A stretch of DNA of 64,000 nucleotides from CBDDBU01 sp965226045 (GCA_965226045.1 CBDDBU010000023.1:62001-126000), one strand, 5' to 3'; numbered from the stretch's first letter, positions 20,274 to 29,417 are shown. The notes: generated by a model from the sequence alone, not told the origin. Numbers and translations are program-made.

Positions 20274-21266
20274 CTACGGTATGCGCTGCAAATAAGCGCC
20301 TAACGTCACAATGTCACTTGGCAATTCCGTCTCGAATTTCAAGACTTTGCCGGTCACCGGATGGTTCAGCCCAAGGATCGCGGCATGCAGCGCCTGGCGC
20401 TTGATAGGGAGCTGTCCCCACTCTTTTTCGATGGCGCGGATGCTTGCGCGACTTCCGCCGCTATACAGAGAATCGCCAACGATTGAATGCTCCATGTGCG
20501 AGAGGTGGACACGGATTTGGTGGGTTCGACCGGTGCCCAGGCGGCACTCAATCAGGCTCGCGCGACCGCCCAGGGGTGTGACACGCCGGAAGTGCGTCTG
20601 GGCCGACTTGCCGCCCTCGGCCACAACGGCGAGCCGCTTGCGGTTGCGCGGATCGCGGCCGATCCGACCTAAGAGTTCTCCCGCCGACGCCACCGTGCCC
20701 CACACCATCGCAAGGTACACGCGCTCGATCTCGCGGGCCGCGAAGTCGCGCGCCAGGGCGACGTGAGCCCGGTCGTTCTTCGCTGCTACCATCACGCCGC
20801 TTGTGTCCTTGTCGAGGCGGTGGACGATGCCGGGCCGGCGCACGCCGCCAATACCCGACAGACTGTCGCCGCAATGGGCGATCAGCGCGTTGACAAGTGT
20901 GCGGTCGGGGTTACCGGGCGCCGGGTGGACGACGAGCCCGGCGGGCTTGTCGATCACGATGATTTGATCGTCCTCATGCAAGACACGGAGCGGAATTGCC
21001 TGCCCCTGAGGGGTCGCGTCGACGGGCGGTGGCACGACCAGACCGACCGTCTGCCCCGGCTTGACGCGATACGAGGGGTCTTCTATCGTTTGCCCGCCGG
21101 CCATGACGTGGCCCGTCAGGATGAGCGTCTTGAGGCGCTGGCGCGAGAGCGCGACGTGGCGCTCGGCGAGGAAGCGATCGAGGCGTCCGCCAGCGTCGGC
21201 GGCCGCGACCACGTACGCATGACGGCTGACGTCGCTGCGGCGGGTACTATGCGGGTTGGCGACCAT
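20274..21266 (-). CDS. rluD: RluD-type 23S rRNA pseudouridine synthase
   Basis: The protein has an N-terminal S4 RNA-binding domain (GGRLDRFLAERHVALSRQRLKTLILTGHV) and a pseudouridine synthase domain with the catalytic Asp in GIVHRLDKDTSGVMV. Further family motifs are ARDFAAREIERVYLAMVWG and ECRLGTGRTHQIRVHLSHMEHSIVGDSLYSGG. RluD family members convert uridines in helix 69 of 23S rRNA. The start is uncertain: I use the ATG at 21266, but a GTG at about 21230 is closer to the conserved S4 domain. It is divergent from the DUF6476 gene with almost no space between them. Confidence 0.88.
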   Translation of the reverse strand: MVANPHSTRRSDVSRHAYVVAAADAGGRLDRFLAERHVALSRQRLKTLILTGHVMAGGQTIEDPSYRVKPGQTVGLVVPPPVDATPQGQAIPLRVLHEDDQIIVIDKPAGLVVHPAPGNPDRTLVNALIAHCGDSLSGIGGVRRPGIVHRLDKDTSGVMVAAKNDRAHVALARDFAAREIERVYLAMVWGTVASAGELLGRIGRDPRNRKRLAVVAEGGKSAQTHFRRVTPLGGRASLIECRLGTGRTHQIRVHLSHMEHSIVGDSLYSGGSRASIRAIEKEWGQLPIKRQALHAAILGLNHPVTGKVLKFETELPSDIVTLGAYLQRIP

Positions 21267-21292
21267 AGGCGGCTGACGCGGTTCCGGTGGCG

Positions 21293-21634
21293 ATGACCGA
21301 GACGAGAGTGAACCCAAGCTTCAGCGGGCTCAAGGCGCTCGTGATCGGCATGGGCGTGCTCATTGTTGTCGGGGTCATTGGCCTCGCCGTCGCCATCTTC
21401 CAGCGTGCGCAAGTCCTGAACGAGGCCGGCGTCGAACCGGCGTCCGCGCTCCTCTCGAAATCGTTCGGCGTTCGTCGCCTGGGTTTGCCGACCGGAGCCG
21501 AGGTGATTGAGACCGTGGCCGACGGCGATCGCTTGCTGCTACGCGTGCGGAGCCAAGACGGCTCGCAGCGCATCGTCTCGATCGACCTGGTCACCGGAGA
21601 GACGCTCGGCACCTTCCTCCTTGGGCCTGAATGA
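21293..21634 (+). CDS. DUF6476 family membrane protein
   Basis: This 113-residue protein has one N-terminal transmembrane helix (LKALVIGMGVLIVVGVIGLAVAIF) followed by QRA and a soluble part with FGVRRLGLPTGAEVIETVADGDRLLLRVRSQDGSQRIVSIDLVTGETLGTF, which looks like repeated beta strands on the periplasmic side. The family is alphaproteobacterial and has no known function. A GTG at 21287 is an alternative start that adds two residues. Its stop overlaps the ATG of the JAMM gene (ATGA), indicating translational coupling. Confidence 0.75.
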   Translation: MTETRVNPSFSGLKALVIGMGVLIVVGVIGLAVAIFQRAQVLNEAGVEPASALLSKSFGVRRLGLPTGAEVIETVADGDRLLLRVRSQDGSQRIVSIDLVTGETLGTFLLGPE

Positions 21635-22089
21635 TCGTCATCGCGGCCGCCGATCTCGACGTTATGGCGCGGGCGGCTGAAGCCTCCTATCCGCGCGAGT
21701 GCTGCGGGTTGATCGTCGGCCACCGTGACGTGCGGGACTGGTGGGTCGAACGTGTCGCCGCCAGCGCCAACCTGGCGCCCAGCGACCGCGACGACCGCTT
21801 CGAGGTTGATCCAGCAATGCGGCTCCAGCTTCAGCGCGAGCTGCGGGCGGGCCCTCACGACATCATCGGGCACTATCACTCCCACCCCGATGGGCCGGCG
21901 GCGCCGTCGCCGACCGATCGAGCGAGCATCTGGGAGCGCGATCTCGTGTGGGTCATCATCTCAGTCGCCCGAGGTCGCCTCGCCGAGATCGCCGCCCACC
22001 GTGTTGTCGAAGGCCAGAACGGGCGCGGCTTCGAGGCCATCGCGATACGCGAGAGCGCGACCCTTGATCGCGCGCCACGCTCGCGGTAA
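21631..22089 (+). CDS. JAMM/M67-family metallopeptidase (Mov34/MPN-like)
   Basis: A 152-residue single-domain JAMM protein. The zinc motif is complete: H83-S-H85, seven residues, S93, two residues, D96, and Glu23 in PRECCGLIVG supplies the general base. Bacterial relatives cleave C-terminal extensions from sulfur-carrier ubiquitin-like proteins in cysteine, thiamine or molybdopterin pathways, or are uncharacterised. No ThiS-, MoaD- or CysO-like gene sits beside it here, so the target is unknown. It overlaps DUF6476 by 4 bp and is followed by tRNA-Glu. Confidence 0.85.
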   Translation: MIVIAAADLDVMARAAEASYPRECCGLIVGHRDVRDWWVERVAASANLAPSDRDDRFEVDPAMRLQLQRELRAGPHDIIGHYHSHPDGPAAPSPTDRASIWERDLVWVIISVARGRLAEIAAHRVVEGQNGRGFEAIAIRESATLDRAPRSR

Positions 22090-22109
22090 GGATGCGGTTC
22101 GACCCCGGC

Positions 22110-22185
22110 GTCCCCTTCGTCTAGTGGTCTAGGACATCGCCCTCTCACGGCGAAAACAGGGGTTCGAGTCCCCTAGGGGACGCCA
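22110..22185 (+). tRNA. tRNA-Glu (anticodon CTC)
   Basis: The cloverleaf closes cleanly. The acceptor stem is GTCCCCT with AGGGGAC, the anticodon stem TCGCC with GGCGA encloses loop CTCTCAC (anticodon CTC), and the T-arm CAGGG/GTTCGAG/CCCTA-type sequence is standard. The discriminator is G and CCA is encoded. Genes of this kind are frequent integration sites, and accessory DNA starts directly at its 3' end. Confidence 0.95.
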
Positions 22186-22537
22186 ATTACTTCAAAGGGT
22201 TAACGCCGAACCGACGTGCGGAGCGGCGTTTGTACGGAAAATATACGGAAACTATGCTCCCGGACCGGGGCGGTCGGATGCGATCGCGACCGTATGCAGT
22301 GGAGCTGTGAGGGCTTATCGGTCCGATCGACCTAAGCGGGCGAGTTCGGCACACCCCCCCCCCTGGGGCACGTCGGGCCCTGAGGGATCCCGCGCACGCA
22401 GCGCCGGGGACAAAGGGGCCTCGCCTGAAGGCCCACTGGACCAATCAGGGTCAACTATGCCGAAATGGCTTAGCTGGTCGGGCGCACTGCGCCTGGACTG
22501 TAAAGGCGGCACCGGAGCTTTTGAATTTGAAACAACG
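22186..22537 (+). other. Region between tRNA-Glu and the cas3 remnant
   Basis: Roughly 350 bp with no gene I can support. AACGCCG at 22202-22208 can pair with CGGCGTT at 22224-22230 and is followed by TG, a weak terminator candidate for the tRNA. A C-run occurs near 22355. I found no integrase and no second copy of the tRNA 3' end in the window, although the position is typical of an integrated element. Confidence 0.45.
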
Positions 22538-22903
22538 ATGGCGCACCACCCTGTTTTCTATGCGCACTCGTCGGGTGCTTCCGAGACCAGCGACTGGCAT
22601 TTGCTTGCGGAGCACCTTCAGGAGGTAGGTCGGCGAGCCGCCGACTTCCTGGCCACGATCGGGGCAGCCGAGCCGGCGTACGTCGCCGGCGCGCTACACG
22701 ACCTCGGCAAGTACTCTCACCGCTTCCAGGACCGCCTGCACGGCGATCCCAGGAGTATCGATCATTCCACGGCCGGGGCGAAGGTGGCCCTTGAGCGCTA
22801 TGGCTCGACGCTTGGCAAGATGCTGGCCTTCTGCATTGCCGGCCACCACACAGGTCTCGCCAATGGCGTGAACGGCGACAATATCACCGCTCTCAAAGAT
22901 TGA
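22538..22903 (+). pseudogene. cas3: CRISPR-associated Cas3, N-terminal HD-nuclease fragment
   Basis: About 121 residues match the HD nuclease domain of Cas3: YAHSSG near the start (first metal His), DWHLLAEHLQEVGRRAADFL, GALHDLGKYSHRFQDRLHG (the HD pair), IDHSTAGAKVA and IAGHHTGLANGV. The order and spacing fit Cas3'' of type I systems. The frame stops at 22903, right where the IS21 element begins, so the helicase domain and the rest of the cas operon are gone. No cas1, Cascade genes or repeat array were found. The piece could still be expressed as a separate HD protein, but its context says remnant. Earlier in-frame starts exist; ATG at 22538 is used because conserved sequence begins there. 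Confidence 0.82.
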
Positions 22904-23016
22904 GAACGGCGGCGCAATAATCCCCCACTGAGGCGGCCGGATTGTCTGGCTGGGGCGGCGCAAAAAGGGACCGCCAGTAGCCTTTGGTCGGGAACTATCT
23001 GACCGAAGGTGGGGGG

Positions 23017-24367
23017 ATGTATCGGGTGGAGCTCTACGCGCGGGTTCGGCGTGCCTGTCATGTCGAGGGGATGAGCATTCGCGAGGCGACGCGGGTGTTC
23101 GGGCTGGACCGCAAGACGGTGCGCAAGATGTTGGCGTTCTCGGTGCCGCCGGGGTATCGGCGGACTGGGCGGCCGCGCCGACGGAAGCTGGATCCGTTGA
23201 CGGGGATCATCGATCGGATCCTGGAAGAGGACCGGTCCCGCCCAGCCAAGCAACGGCACACGGCGAAGCGCATCTTCGAGCGTCTGCGCGACGAGCACGG
23301 TTTCACCGGTGGCTATACGATCGTGAAGGACTATGTCCGGGAGCGTGGTGTCCGCACGCGGGAGATGTTCGTGCCGCTGGTACACGAACCTGGCCACGCC
23401 CAGGTGGACTTCGGCGAGGCGAGGGCGGTGATCGGCGGGGTGGCGCGGAAGGTGCACTTCTTCGCCTTCGATCTGCCGCACAGCGATGCGAGCTTCGTCA
23501 GGGCCTACCCGGCGGAGACGTCGGAGGCGTTCTGCGACGGGCATGTTGCGGCGTTCGCCTTCTTCGGGGGCGTCCCTCGCTCTGTCCTGTATAGATAACA
23601 CCAGGCTGGCGGTGGCTCGGATCCTGGGGGACGGGACGCGGCAGCGGACCCGGACCTTCGCCGAGCTCGAGGGGCGCTGCCGAGCGCGACTTGGTGCGCG
23701 GTTGCGCCGCCATGCTGAGACGATCGGCGAGCGGTTGGAGCGGGACCGGACGGCCTTCCTGCCGTTGCCGGCGGCACCCTATGAGGCCTGTGACCGGCGC
23801 CCGGGTCGGGTGAGATCACTGTCGCTGGTGCGCTACAACGCCAACGACTACTCCGTGCCGGTTGCCTACGGCCATCGCGAGGTGCTGATCCGCGGCTTCG
23901 TGGACGAGGTGGTGATCAGCTGCGGGGCCGAGGTGATCGCCCAGCATCGGCGCTCCTATGAGCGCGAGGACCTGATCTTCGATCCGCTGCACTACCTGCC
24001 GCTGATCGAGCGCAAGATCGGCGCCCTGGACCAAGCGGCGCCGCTGCTGGGCTGGGAACTGCCAGAGGTCTTCGCCACCCTGCGCCGTCTCCTGGAAGCC
24101 CGCATGGCCAAGGCGGGCAAGCGCGAGTACGTCCAGGTGCTGCGCCTGCTGGAGAGCTTCCGGCTGGTCGAGGTGGAGGGTGCGATCGGCGAGGCCCTCA
24201 GGCTGGGCGCGATCGGCTTCGACGCGGTCAAGCACCTGGTGCTGTGCTGGATCGAACGCAGAGCGCCGCGGCTCGACCTCACGCTCTACCCGTATCTGCC
24301 CAGAGCCCGGGTGGCAATGACGTCGGCCGGGTCGTACATGAGCCTGCTGTCAAGGGCTGGTGCATGA
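23017..24367 (+). pseudogene. istA: IS21-family transposase IstA, frameshifted and internally deleted
   Basis: The N-terminal part (MYRVELYARVRRACHVEGMS, then the HTH segment IREATRVFGLDRKTVRKML) is intact through VDFGEARAVIGG (catalytic Asp) and FFGGVPRSVLY. An extra A at about 23593 then shifts the frame; the other frame resumes at DNTRLAVARILGDGTRQRTRTFAEL. A second lesion follows: the DKGKVEG region that holds the catalytic Glu is missing and the sequence jumps to LRRHAETIGERLERD. The C-terminal part (SLVRYNANDYSVPVAYGHREVLI) reads to the stop at 24365-24367. Loss of the Glu block means no activity. Confidence 0.85.
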
Positions 24368-25107
24368 CCGACACGCCGCAGCTTCTCCTCGCCCACCACC
24401 TCAAGACGCTGAAGCAGCCGACCTTCCTGCGCGAATACGACAAGCTCGCCCGGCAGTGAGCAAGCGACGGCGTCGATCACGTGCGCTACCTCCAGCGTCT
24501 GGCCGAGCTCGAGCTGATCGACCGCGAACGGCGCATGGTCGGGCGGCGCATCAAGGCGGCCCGCTTCCCGGTGGTCAAAAGCCTCGACAGCGTCGAGTAC
24601 AAAGCCATCCCCGCGCTCAACAAGACGCTGGTCCTGGAGCTCGCCCGCTGTGCCTACATCGACCGCCACGAGAACGTCATCGCGCTCGGACCCAGCGGCA
24701 CCGGCAAGACCCACATCGCCCTCGGTCTCGGCCTGGTCGCCTGCCAGAAGGGCTTGGCCGTCGGCTTCACCACCGCCGCCGCCCTGGTCCACGAGCTGAT
24801 GGAGGCGCGTGACGAGAAACGCCTGCTGCGCCTGAAGAGGCAGCTGGCCAAGTACAGGCTCCTGATCATCGATGAGCTCGGCTTCGTGCCGCTATCCCAG
24901 ACCGGCGCCGAGCTGTTGTTCGAGGTCTTCAGCCAGCGCTACGAGCGCGGCTTGACCCTGGTCACCTCCAACCTGCCGTTCGATGAATGGACCGAGGTGT
25001 TCGGCTCAGAGCGGCTGACCGGGGCGCTCCTCAATCGCCTCACCCACCACGTCCACATCCTCGAGATGAACGGCGAGAGTTATCGCCTCAACCAGAGCCG
25101 CAGCTAG
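24364..25107 (+). pseudogene. istB: IS21-family helper ATPase IstB with an internal UGA
   Basis: It starts MTDTPQLLLAHHLKTLKQPTFL, overlapping the istA stop by 4 bp as usual in IS21. Codon 32 is TGA (24457-24459) where the family has Cys (LARQC). After it the frame is clean: VDHVRYLQRLAELELIDRERR, Walker A LGPSGTGKTHIAL, Walker B LLIIDELGFVPLSQTGAELLFE and the sensor LTLVTSNLPFDEW. A GTG at 24481 could restart translation and give a 208-residue protein with the whole ATPase core, so it might still be made. Confidence 0.85.
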
Positions 25108-25363
25108 CACGCTCACACCGCAGCTGACCCGACCACCACGCCTCCGCCTGTCCCCGTGGGTGTCAATCGGCGTTGAACATTGCCCCCTATCGGCGTGCAA
25201 TGTTGACCCCTTTGGGGATGCACGGCGAGCCGTCGTACAGGTAGTCCATAGGAGGGGCCCGCGGACGGGCCGACGCGCCCACCACGCGGCTGGCGGCGGA
25301 CCGCGTGTGGGAGGTTCCTGTGGGCCCACCTGGGCGGCCGGGCCGCAGGTGGATCGGTTGCCT

Positions 25364-26090
25364 TTAGGACCGATTCTTGAACCGCCAGGAGTCGTTTCCG
25401 GTCTCGATGATCTCGCAGTGGTGCGTCACACGATCGAGGAGTTCGGTGGTCATCTTGTGCGTCTCCTCGAAAATCGGCCATTCGCCGAAGGTCGTTGGCC
25501 CGAGGTGGCTCGTAGAGCCGGCTGACGAGGTGGTCCAGCAGCTGGCCTCCAAGTTTCGGCGAGCTCCCTGGCCGAGCTCGTCGCCAAGGATGTAGGCTCG
25601 TTTGGCAGGATGTCGGCGATGAAGCCGGCGCGGGCTTCGGCCTCGAGCCGGTGGACCAGGTCGCCCGACGTTGAAGAAGCGGCCGGCCGGGCGCCATCGC
25701 GGATGCGGCCCGCGCGATGGCGACGGGAGATGGGGGCCGGTGCTGCCAACCCAGCGATCAGCTCTTGTGCAGCGCGCTAGGCACGGCCAGGAAGCCGCCG
25801 ACCGCCAACTCGCGGACCAGCGGCTCGCGACCGGTGTCGGTGAAGTCGAAGTCGGCCAGCTCCTGAAGGCCAGCGGCAGCTTGGCGCCACTCATCGGTAC
25901 TTGATGGATCGCGCCGCTTGTCGCCGACCTCGGCCTTCAACAGCTCGCCATGTTCGCTGCATCGGATGCTGGCGCTTGAGGCCCGGCGAGCACCTTCGTC
26001 GAACGCGTCGCGCATTGCCGGCGAGCTTGACACTGCGGCCATCATCTCCAACCTCTGGCGCTCCATGGCCGACCCCCTTCAAGCGGTCGT
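25364..26090 (-). pseudogene. istB: IstB remnant of IS21 element 2
   Basis: Minus-strand pieces read LADFDFTDTGREPLVRELA then GGFLAVP (IstB N-terminal domain), GRFFNVG followed in another frame by LVHRLEAEARAGFIADIL, LLDHLVSRLYE, and TTFGEWPIFEETHKMTTELL then DRVTHHCEIIETGNDSWRF. These are IstB blocks in the right order but in three frames, with the Walker A segment damaged. The 3' end at 25364 is the natural stop; the 5' limit is approximate. Confidence 0.8.
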
Positions 26091-27520
26091 AGCGGGACCG
26101 GCGACCGGCTCGAAGACGCAGGCGCGGGCGTCGGGATCGGGCCGTCTCGGACGCTGGCGCCGACGATTGAGGATCGTTGAGCACGACGTCGGCGCTGCAC
26201 ACGCCGGCCAGCCGCCTCGGCACAGGCGGCCTAACACCGCCGCCAGACCATGAGCACGGCGGTGAGGATCTCGACCATCTGCCTGTCGCCGTCGTGTCGT
26301 GGCCGGCGAGCCGGACGCGCACGCGACCCAGGGCGCCGGGCAGCGCCCAGTCCTTGAACGGCGCGCCGTTACGAAGCGCACCGCTTCCTCGCCAGCACGG
26401 GCACCTAGTGCCACGGGTCATAGACGGTCTGGTCGCGGCCGAAGCGCCGGGCATGCTCGGCGACGATCTCGCCGTCCTGGCATGACGATGCGATCGGCGT
26501 AGGCATGGACCTCGACCGGACGGCCGACGTGCGCGCCCGCCACGCTGTACTTGTTGCTGTCGAAGCCAGGAGGTCGGCGCGCCGGGACCGCGTGGAAGCC
26601 GTCGAACGGCCCGCGATAGCGAAGGGACGGACCTCGTCCGGTCGAACACCTGCCAGACAGTCCTGTCCTTGAACACCGGGTGGGGATGCGGGCGAGGCGA
26701 CGCACTGGTCCAAGAGCCAGGCGTTGAGCTCGTCGTAGGTCTTGAAGCGCAGCCGCGGGGTGAAGAACCGACCGCGGATGATCGATCGACCTGGTTCTCG
26801 ACCTGCCCCTTCTCCCATCCCGCTCCCGGCGTGCATGCTGTCGGTCGACCAGGTAGTGGCCACACATCTGCACGAAGCGCCGGCGAACGCGCGCTCCTTG
26901 CCGATGAGGACGGTCTGCACCGCCGTCTTCTCGTAGATGCCTCGCCGGCAGGCACCCTGGAACAGCCGGAATGCCCGGTCGTGGGCGTCGAACACCATCT
27001 CCTGGCTCTCGCGCGGATGCGCGGACGAAGAACATTCGGCTGTGGCACAGCCGGACGTGCGCGACCTTGACCTTGGTCGTCACCCCCGCCAGCAGCCACG
27101 TACTCGTGGCTCCAGTCGAACTGATAGGCCTCGCCCGGCGAGAACACCAACGCACATAGGTCTGCGCCGTCGATGCCCAACGGCGCCACCGCCACGCCTT
27201 GGCGTAGCGCCGCTTCGCGTCGTAGCCGCCGCCATGCCCAGACCCTCGAGGGCTTCGGAGATCCCGTAGCAGCGTCAGCCGCTCCCGCTTCGACTTGGTC
27301 TCGTTGGCCTCCAGCATCCGCTCCAGCTCGGCCGTCCACGGCCCCAGCTTCGGCCCATCGGCTGGACCCGCCGGTCGTAGGTGAACGCCGTCGCCTGCGA
27401 ACGGATCACCTTGCGCACCGTGTTGCGCGAGACCTTCACGTCCCGCACGATCTCCTTGATCGGCTTCCCCTTGACGAAATACTCCCGCCGGATCCGCGCT
27501 ATCGTCTCCACGACCAACAT
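26091..27520 (-). pseudogene. istA: IstA remnant of IS21 element 2
   Basis: From the ATG at 27520 the minus strand reads MLVVETIARIRREYFVKGKP then IKEIVRDVKVSRNTVRKVIR, an IstA helix-turn-helix start. Other frames carry LGPWTAELERMLEANETKSK, FSPGEAYQFDWSHEYV (catalytic Asp), MVFDAHDRAFRLFQGACRRG, AVQTVLIGKERAF and RLRFKTYDELNAWLLDQC. At least five frame changes are needed to follow it, so it cannot be functional as written. The lower limit is approximate. Confidence 0.82.
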
Positions 27521-27623
27521 CCCCCACCACCTCGTCCGCCCAAAAACGAGGTGACTTGGACTAGCCAGGCTCCGCAAATTTGGACGCCGATCACCCCTCA
27601 ACAGGGGTCAACTTTGCACGCCG

Positions 27624-27946
27624 TTCCACACCGTGGGTCCACAGGACCCGCCCACGCGCGCCGCCGCGCTAGCCCATTGAGGGGCACGCCGCGCCGCGCG
27701 CGGGTCCCTCCCGTGGACTACCGGGACAAGCTTCAAACATCGAGTGGTCCCTTTTTGCGCCGCCACGCCGGTCCCATATCCCACCGCCGTTGACAGATTA
27801 ATACACGAGGAGTTCCTGCACGTGCTCTCCTCTAAATCCGTGCGCGACGCCCGAGGCGAACCGGGTGTCCAGGGTGGTCCAAGTTTCGGGTAGCTCCCTG
27901 GCCAGCCGTTGGGGCCAAGTGTAGGCTGTTTGGCTAGGATGTTCGA
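27624..27946. other. Spacer between IS21 element 2 and osmC
   Basis: About 320 bp. On the minus strand a short open frame ends in GEHVQELLVY, which I cannot assign. Bases 27888-27950 resemble 25550-25623 inside IS21 element 2. The segment presumably contains the osmC promoter; I see no convincing -35/-10 pair. Confidence 0.4.
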
Positions 27947-28402
27947 ATGAAGATCAGACCCAAGCAACCCGTGGCCGTCTACGGCCCGATCGTGATCAGC
28001 CGCCAGGCCGGCCGCGCCCGCTATCGCGTTGAGAACGAGCACGGCTTCGTCATGGAAGGAACGGCGGCACCGGGGGCGGCGGGCTTCAACCCAGCCGAGC
28101 TCTTGTGCAGCGCGGTAGGCACGTGCCTTGCCATCACGGTCGACCAGATGTGTGCGCGGCAAGGGATCGACGCCGGGGCCGTGAAGGTCGCGGTGAGCGT
28201 CGGGAAGGCGCCGGATCCGCCGAACCGCTTCGGCCGCTTCATGGTCTCGATTGACATGGACGGTATCGACGACCCGGACCTTCGCGACCGCTTGATTGAA
28301 GCGGCCCAGCGACACTGCACGGTCAGCAACACGCTCGACAAGAGCGTTGTCTTCAAAATGTTGGAGACCGGCGACGCTCTGGAAGTCGGCCCGGCGGGAT
28401 AG
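27947..28402 (+). CDS. OsmC-family protein
   Basis: A 151-residue OsmC/Ohr-like protein. The strand pattern ARYRVENEHGFVMEG is followed by GFNPAELLCSAVGTCLAITVDQMCARQGI, where the conserved Cys (CSAVGTCLA) resembles the OsmC peroxidatic helix, and RLIEAAQRHCTVSNTLDKSV with the second conserved Cys. Typical family members reduce organic hydroperoxides with these two cysteines in the cytosol. It is a single intact gene standing in decayed IS DNA. No MarR-type regulator is adjacent, so its control is unknown. Confidence 0.85.
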   Translation: MKIRPKQPVAVYGPIVISRQAGRARYRVENEHGFVMEGTAAPGAAGFNPAELLCSAVGTCLAITVDQMCARQGIDAGAVKVAVSVGKAPDPPNRFGRFMVSIDMDGIDDPDLRDRLIEAAQRHCTVSNTLDKSVVFKMLETGDALEVGPAG

Positions 28403-28579
28403 GCACGCTCCGCGCGCGCTGTTCGGCATCGAGGCAGCGGCGCCGTCGTCGCTAACCGTCCGGACCGTGACGATGGTCACTGACTCGTCTGCGTCGGACG
28501 TGACACCTGTCAACACAACAGCAACTCCACGCCCCCAATATTAGGAGTATGCCGCCGCATTGCAGAGGGAGCGTTCGTT

Positions 28580-28771
28580 ATGGAACATGTTCGTTATCCC
28601 GAGTCGCAGGCAGTCCCCGAATCGCAGGCAGGCGTTGACGCTGCCACTCAAACCACATGTGCGCCCCTCGAACAGGGCAGGCGCGAGCCGACGGCGCGGG
28701 GCGCCGACAAGGCGCTCGAATTGGCCGCAGCGAATGGCGCCAAGATCTCGGTATGCCGCCCCCGTCGTTAG
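28580..28771 (+). CDS. Possible small hypothetical protein
   Basis: A 63-residue frame starting MEHVRYPESQAVPESQAG, with GAGGGAG eight bases before the ATG. It has no recognisable domain. An overlapping frame of similar size exists, so this may be spurious. The surrounding 400 bp hold nothing else I can support. Confidence 0.3.
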   Translation: MEHVRYPESQAVPESQAGVDAATQTTCAPLEQGRREPTARGADKALELAAANGAKISVCRPRR

Positions 28772-28803
28772 CGGCGGCGCGAAGCGGGACCTGGCGCTCG
28801 GCG

Positions 28804-29208
28804 CTAGGCCTCGAACCGGCAGCTAAGCCGCCAATCGATCGAGGCGCTGTTGGCCAGCGTGTCGGGGTCGATATCGCTCAAGAGTGCCTTGCGGCGAAAG
28901 GCCTCCAGCAGCAGCTTCCGCTCTCGTGTCGAGAGTTCGTCATAGGATAGGGAGACCTCGAAGTGGCGGGGTCGATCTCGCTTCGTTGACTTGCCGAACA
29001 CCGAGTCCCATCCGGACCGGTACTCGTCGGTGCGCACGCTCGAGAAAAAGCTCACCGGTCGAGCGGGCTGCTTGGCGCCGCGGCCGCTCAGCTCCTTGGA
29101 TTCCGTGTTCTTGGCCTCGGTGCCCTTGGCTTCCGTGGCCTCCTTGGACTCTGGGGCTTTGGCGCTCGCGTTCTCGGTTTTGGTGCTCGAGGATGTATCC
29201 TTGTTCAT
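28804..29208 (-). CDS. Hypothetical protein with charged low-complexity N-terminus
   Basis: A 134-residue protein. The first 45 residues are almost only K, E, S, T and A (for example AKAPESKEATEAKGTEAKN) and should be disordered. The rest, RPVSFFSSVRTDEYRSGWD then SVFGKSTKRDRPRHFEVSLS, and YDELSTRERKLLLEAFRRKA, has a predicted C-terminal helix. I do not recognise the family. The frame is uninterrupted and divergent from the histidine kinase, which supports a real gene, though the start codon lacks a strong ribosome binding site. Confidence 0.5.
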   Translation of the reverse strand: MNKDTSSSTKTENASAKAPESKEATEAKGTEAKNTESKELSGRGAKQPARPVSFFSSVRTDEYRSGWDSVFGKSTKRDRPRHFEVSLSYDELSTRERKLLLEAFRRKALLSDIDPDTLANSASIDWRLSCRFEA

Positions 29209-29417
29209 CGTATACTCGCGTTTCCCACGTCAACGACACGGGGCGCGGCCAGGGCCGCGCCCAAGTGTGGATATAGCAGATTGGAGCGCCATCTCAAGGG
29301 CCACGCCCCCGCACCCACGCCGCTCGAGTGTCCGCCGGACATCGGGTATATGCTGAATTCGGGTCTGCCCCGTTCCAAGGGGAGTACTGTCCGCAGTTTG
29401 TGCTTCAGGGCTTGGGG

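Larger units (their letters stand above)
22905..25190 (+). mobile_element. IS21-family element 1, decayed (approximate limits)
   Basis: It has an istA-istB pair in IS21 order with the typical 4-bp overlap. The left part starts with TGAGAACGGCGGCGCAATAA next to the cas3 cut, and AATCCCCCA and AAAAAGGGACCGCC motifs resemble the repeats inside IS21 ends. The right limit is near the start of the second IS21-like element and was set only by eye. Both genes are broken, so the element should not move by itself. Confidence 0.7.
25191..27623 (-). mobile_element. IS21-family element 2, heavily decayed, opposite orientation
   Basis: A 20-bp inverted repeat with one mismatch bounds it: CGGCGTGCAATGTTGACCCC at 25191 and its complement at 27604-27623. 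Inside, istA and then istB are recognisable on the minus strand, but reading frames change roughly every 60-150 bp. This is a different IS21 lineage from element 1. The real ends may lie slightly further out. Confidence 0.75.

Noticed and set aside
24286..24792. Minus-strand open frame opposite istB
   Set aside because: It is antisense to a clear IstB ATPase domain and not conserved in any way I can see.
22186..28400. CRISPR array near the cas3 remnant
   Set aside because: I looked for regularly spaced direct repeats of about 28-36 bp in this stretch and found none. The tandem 67-bp units at 3841 and 55940 belong to IS1182 and lack spacers.
22186..29208. Integrative element delimited by a repeat of the tRNA-Glu 3' end
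   Set aside because: No second copy of the tRNA 3' end and no integrase were seen in the window, so the island idea rests on position only.
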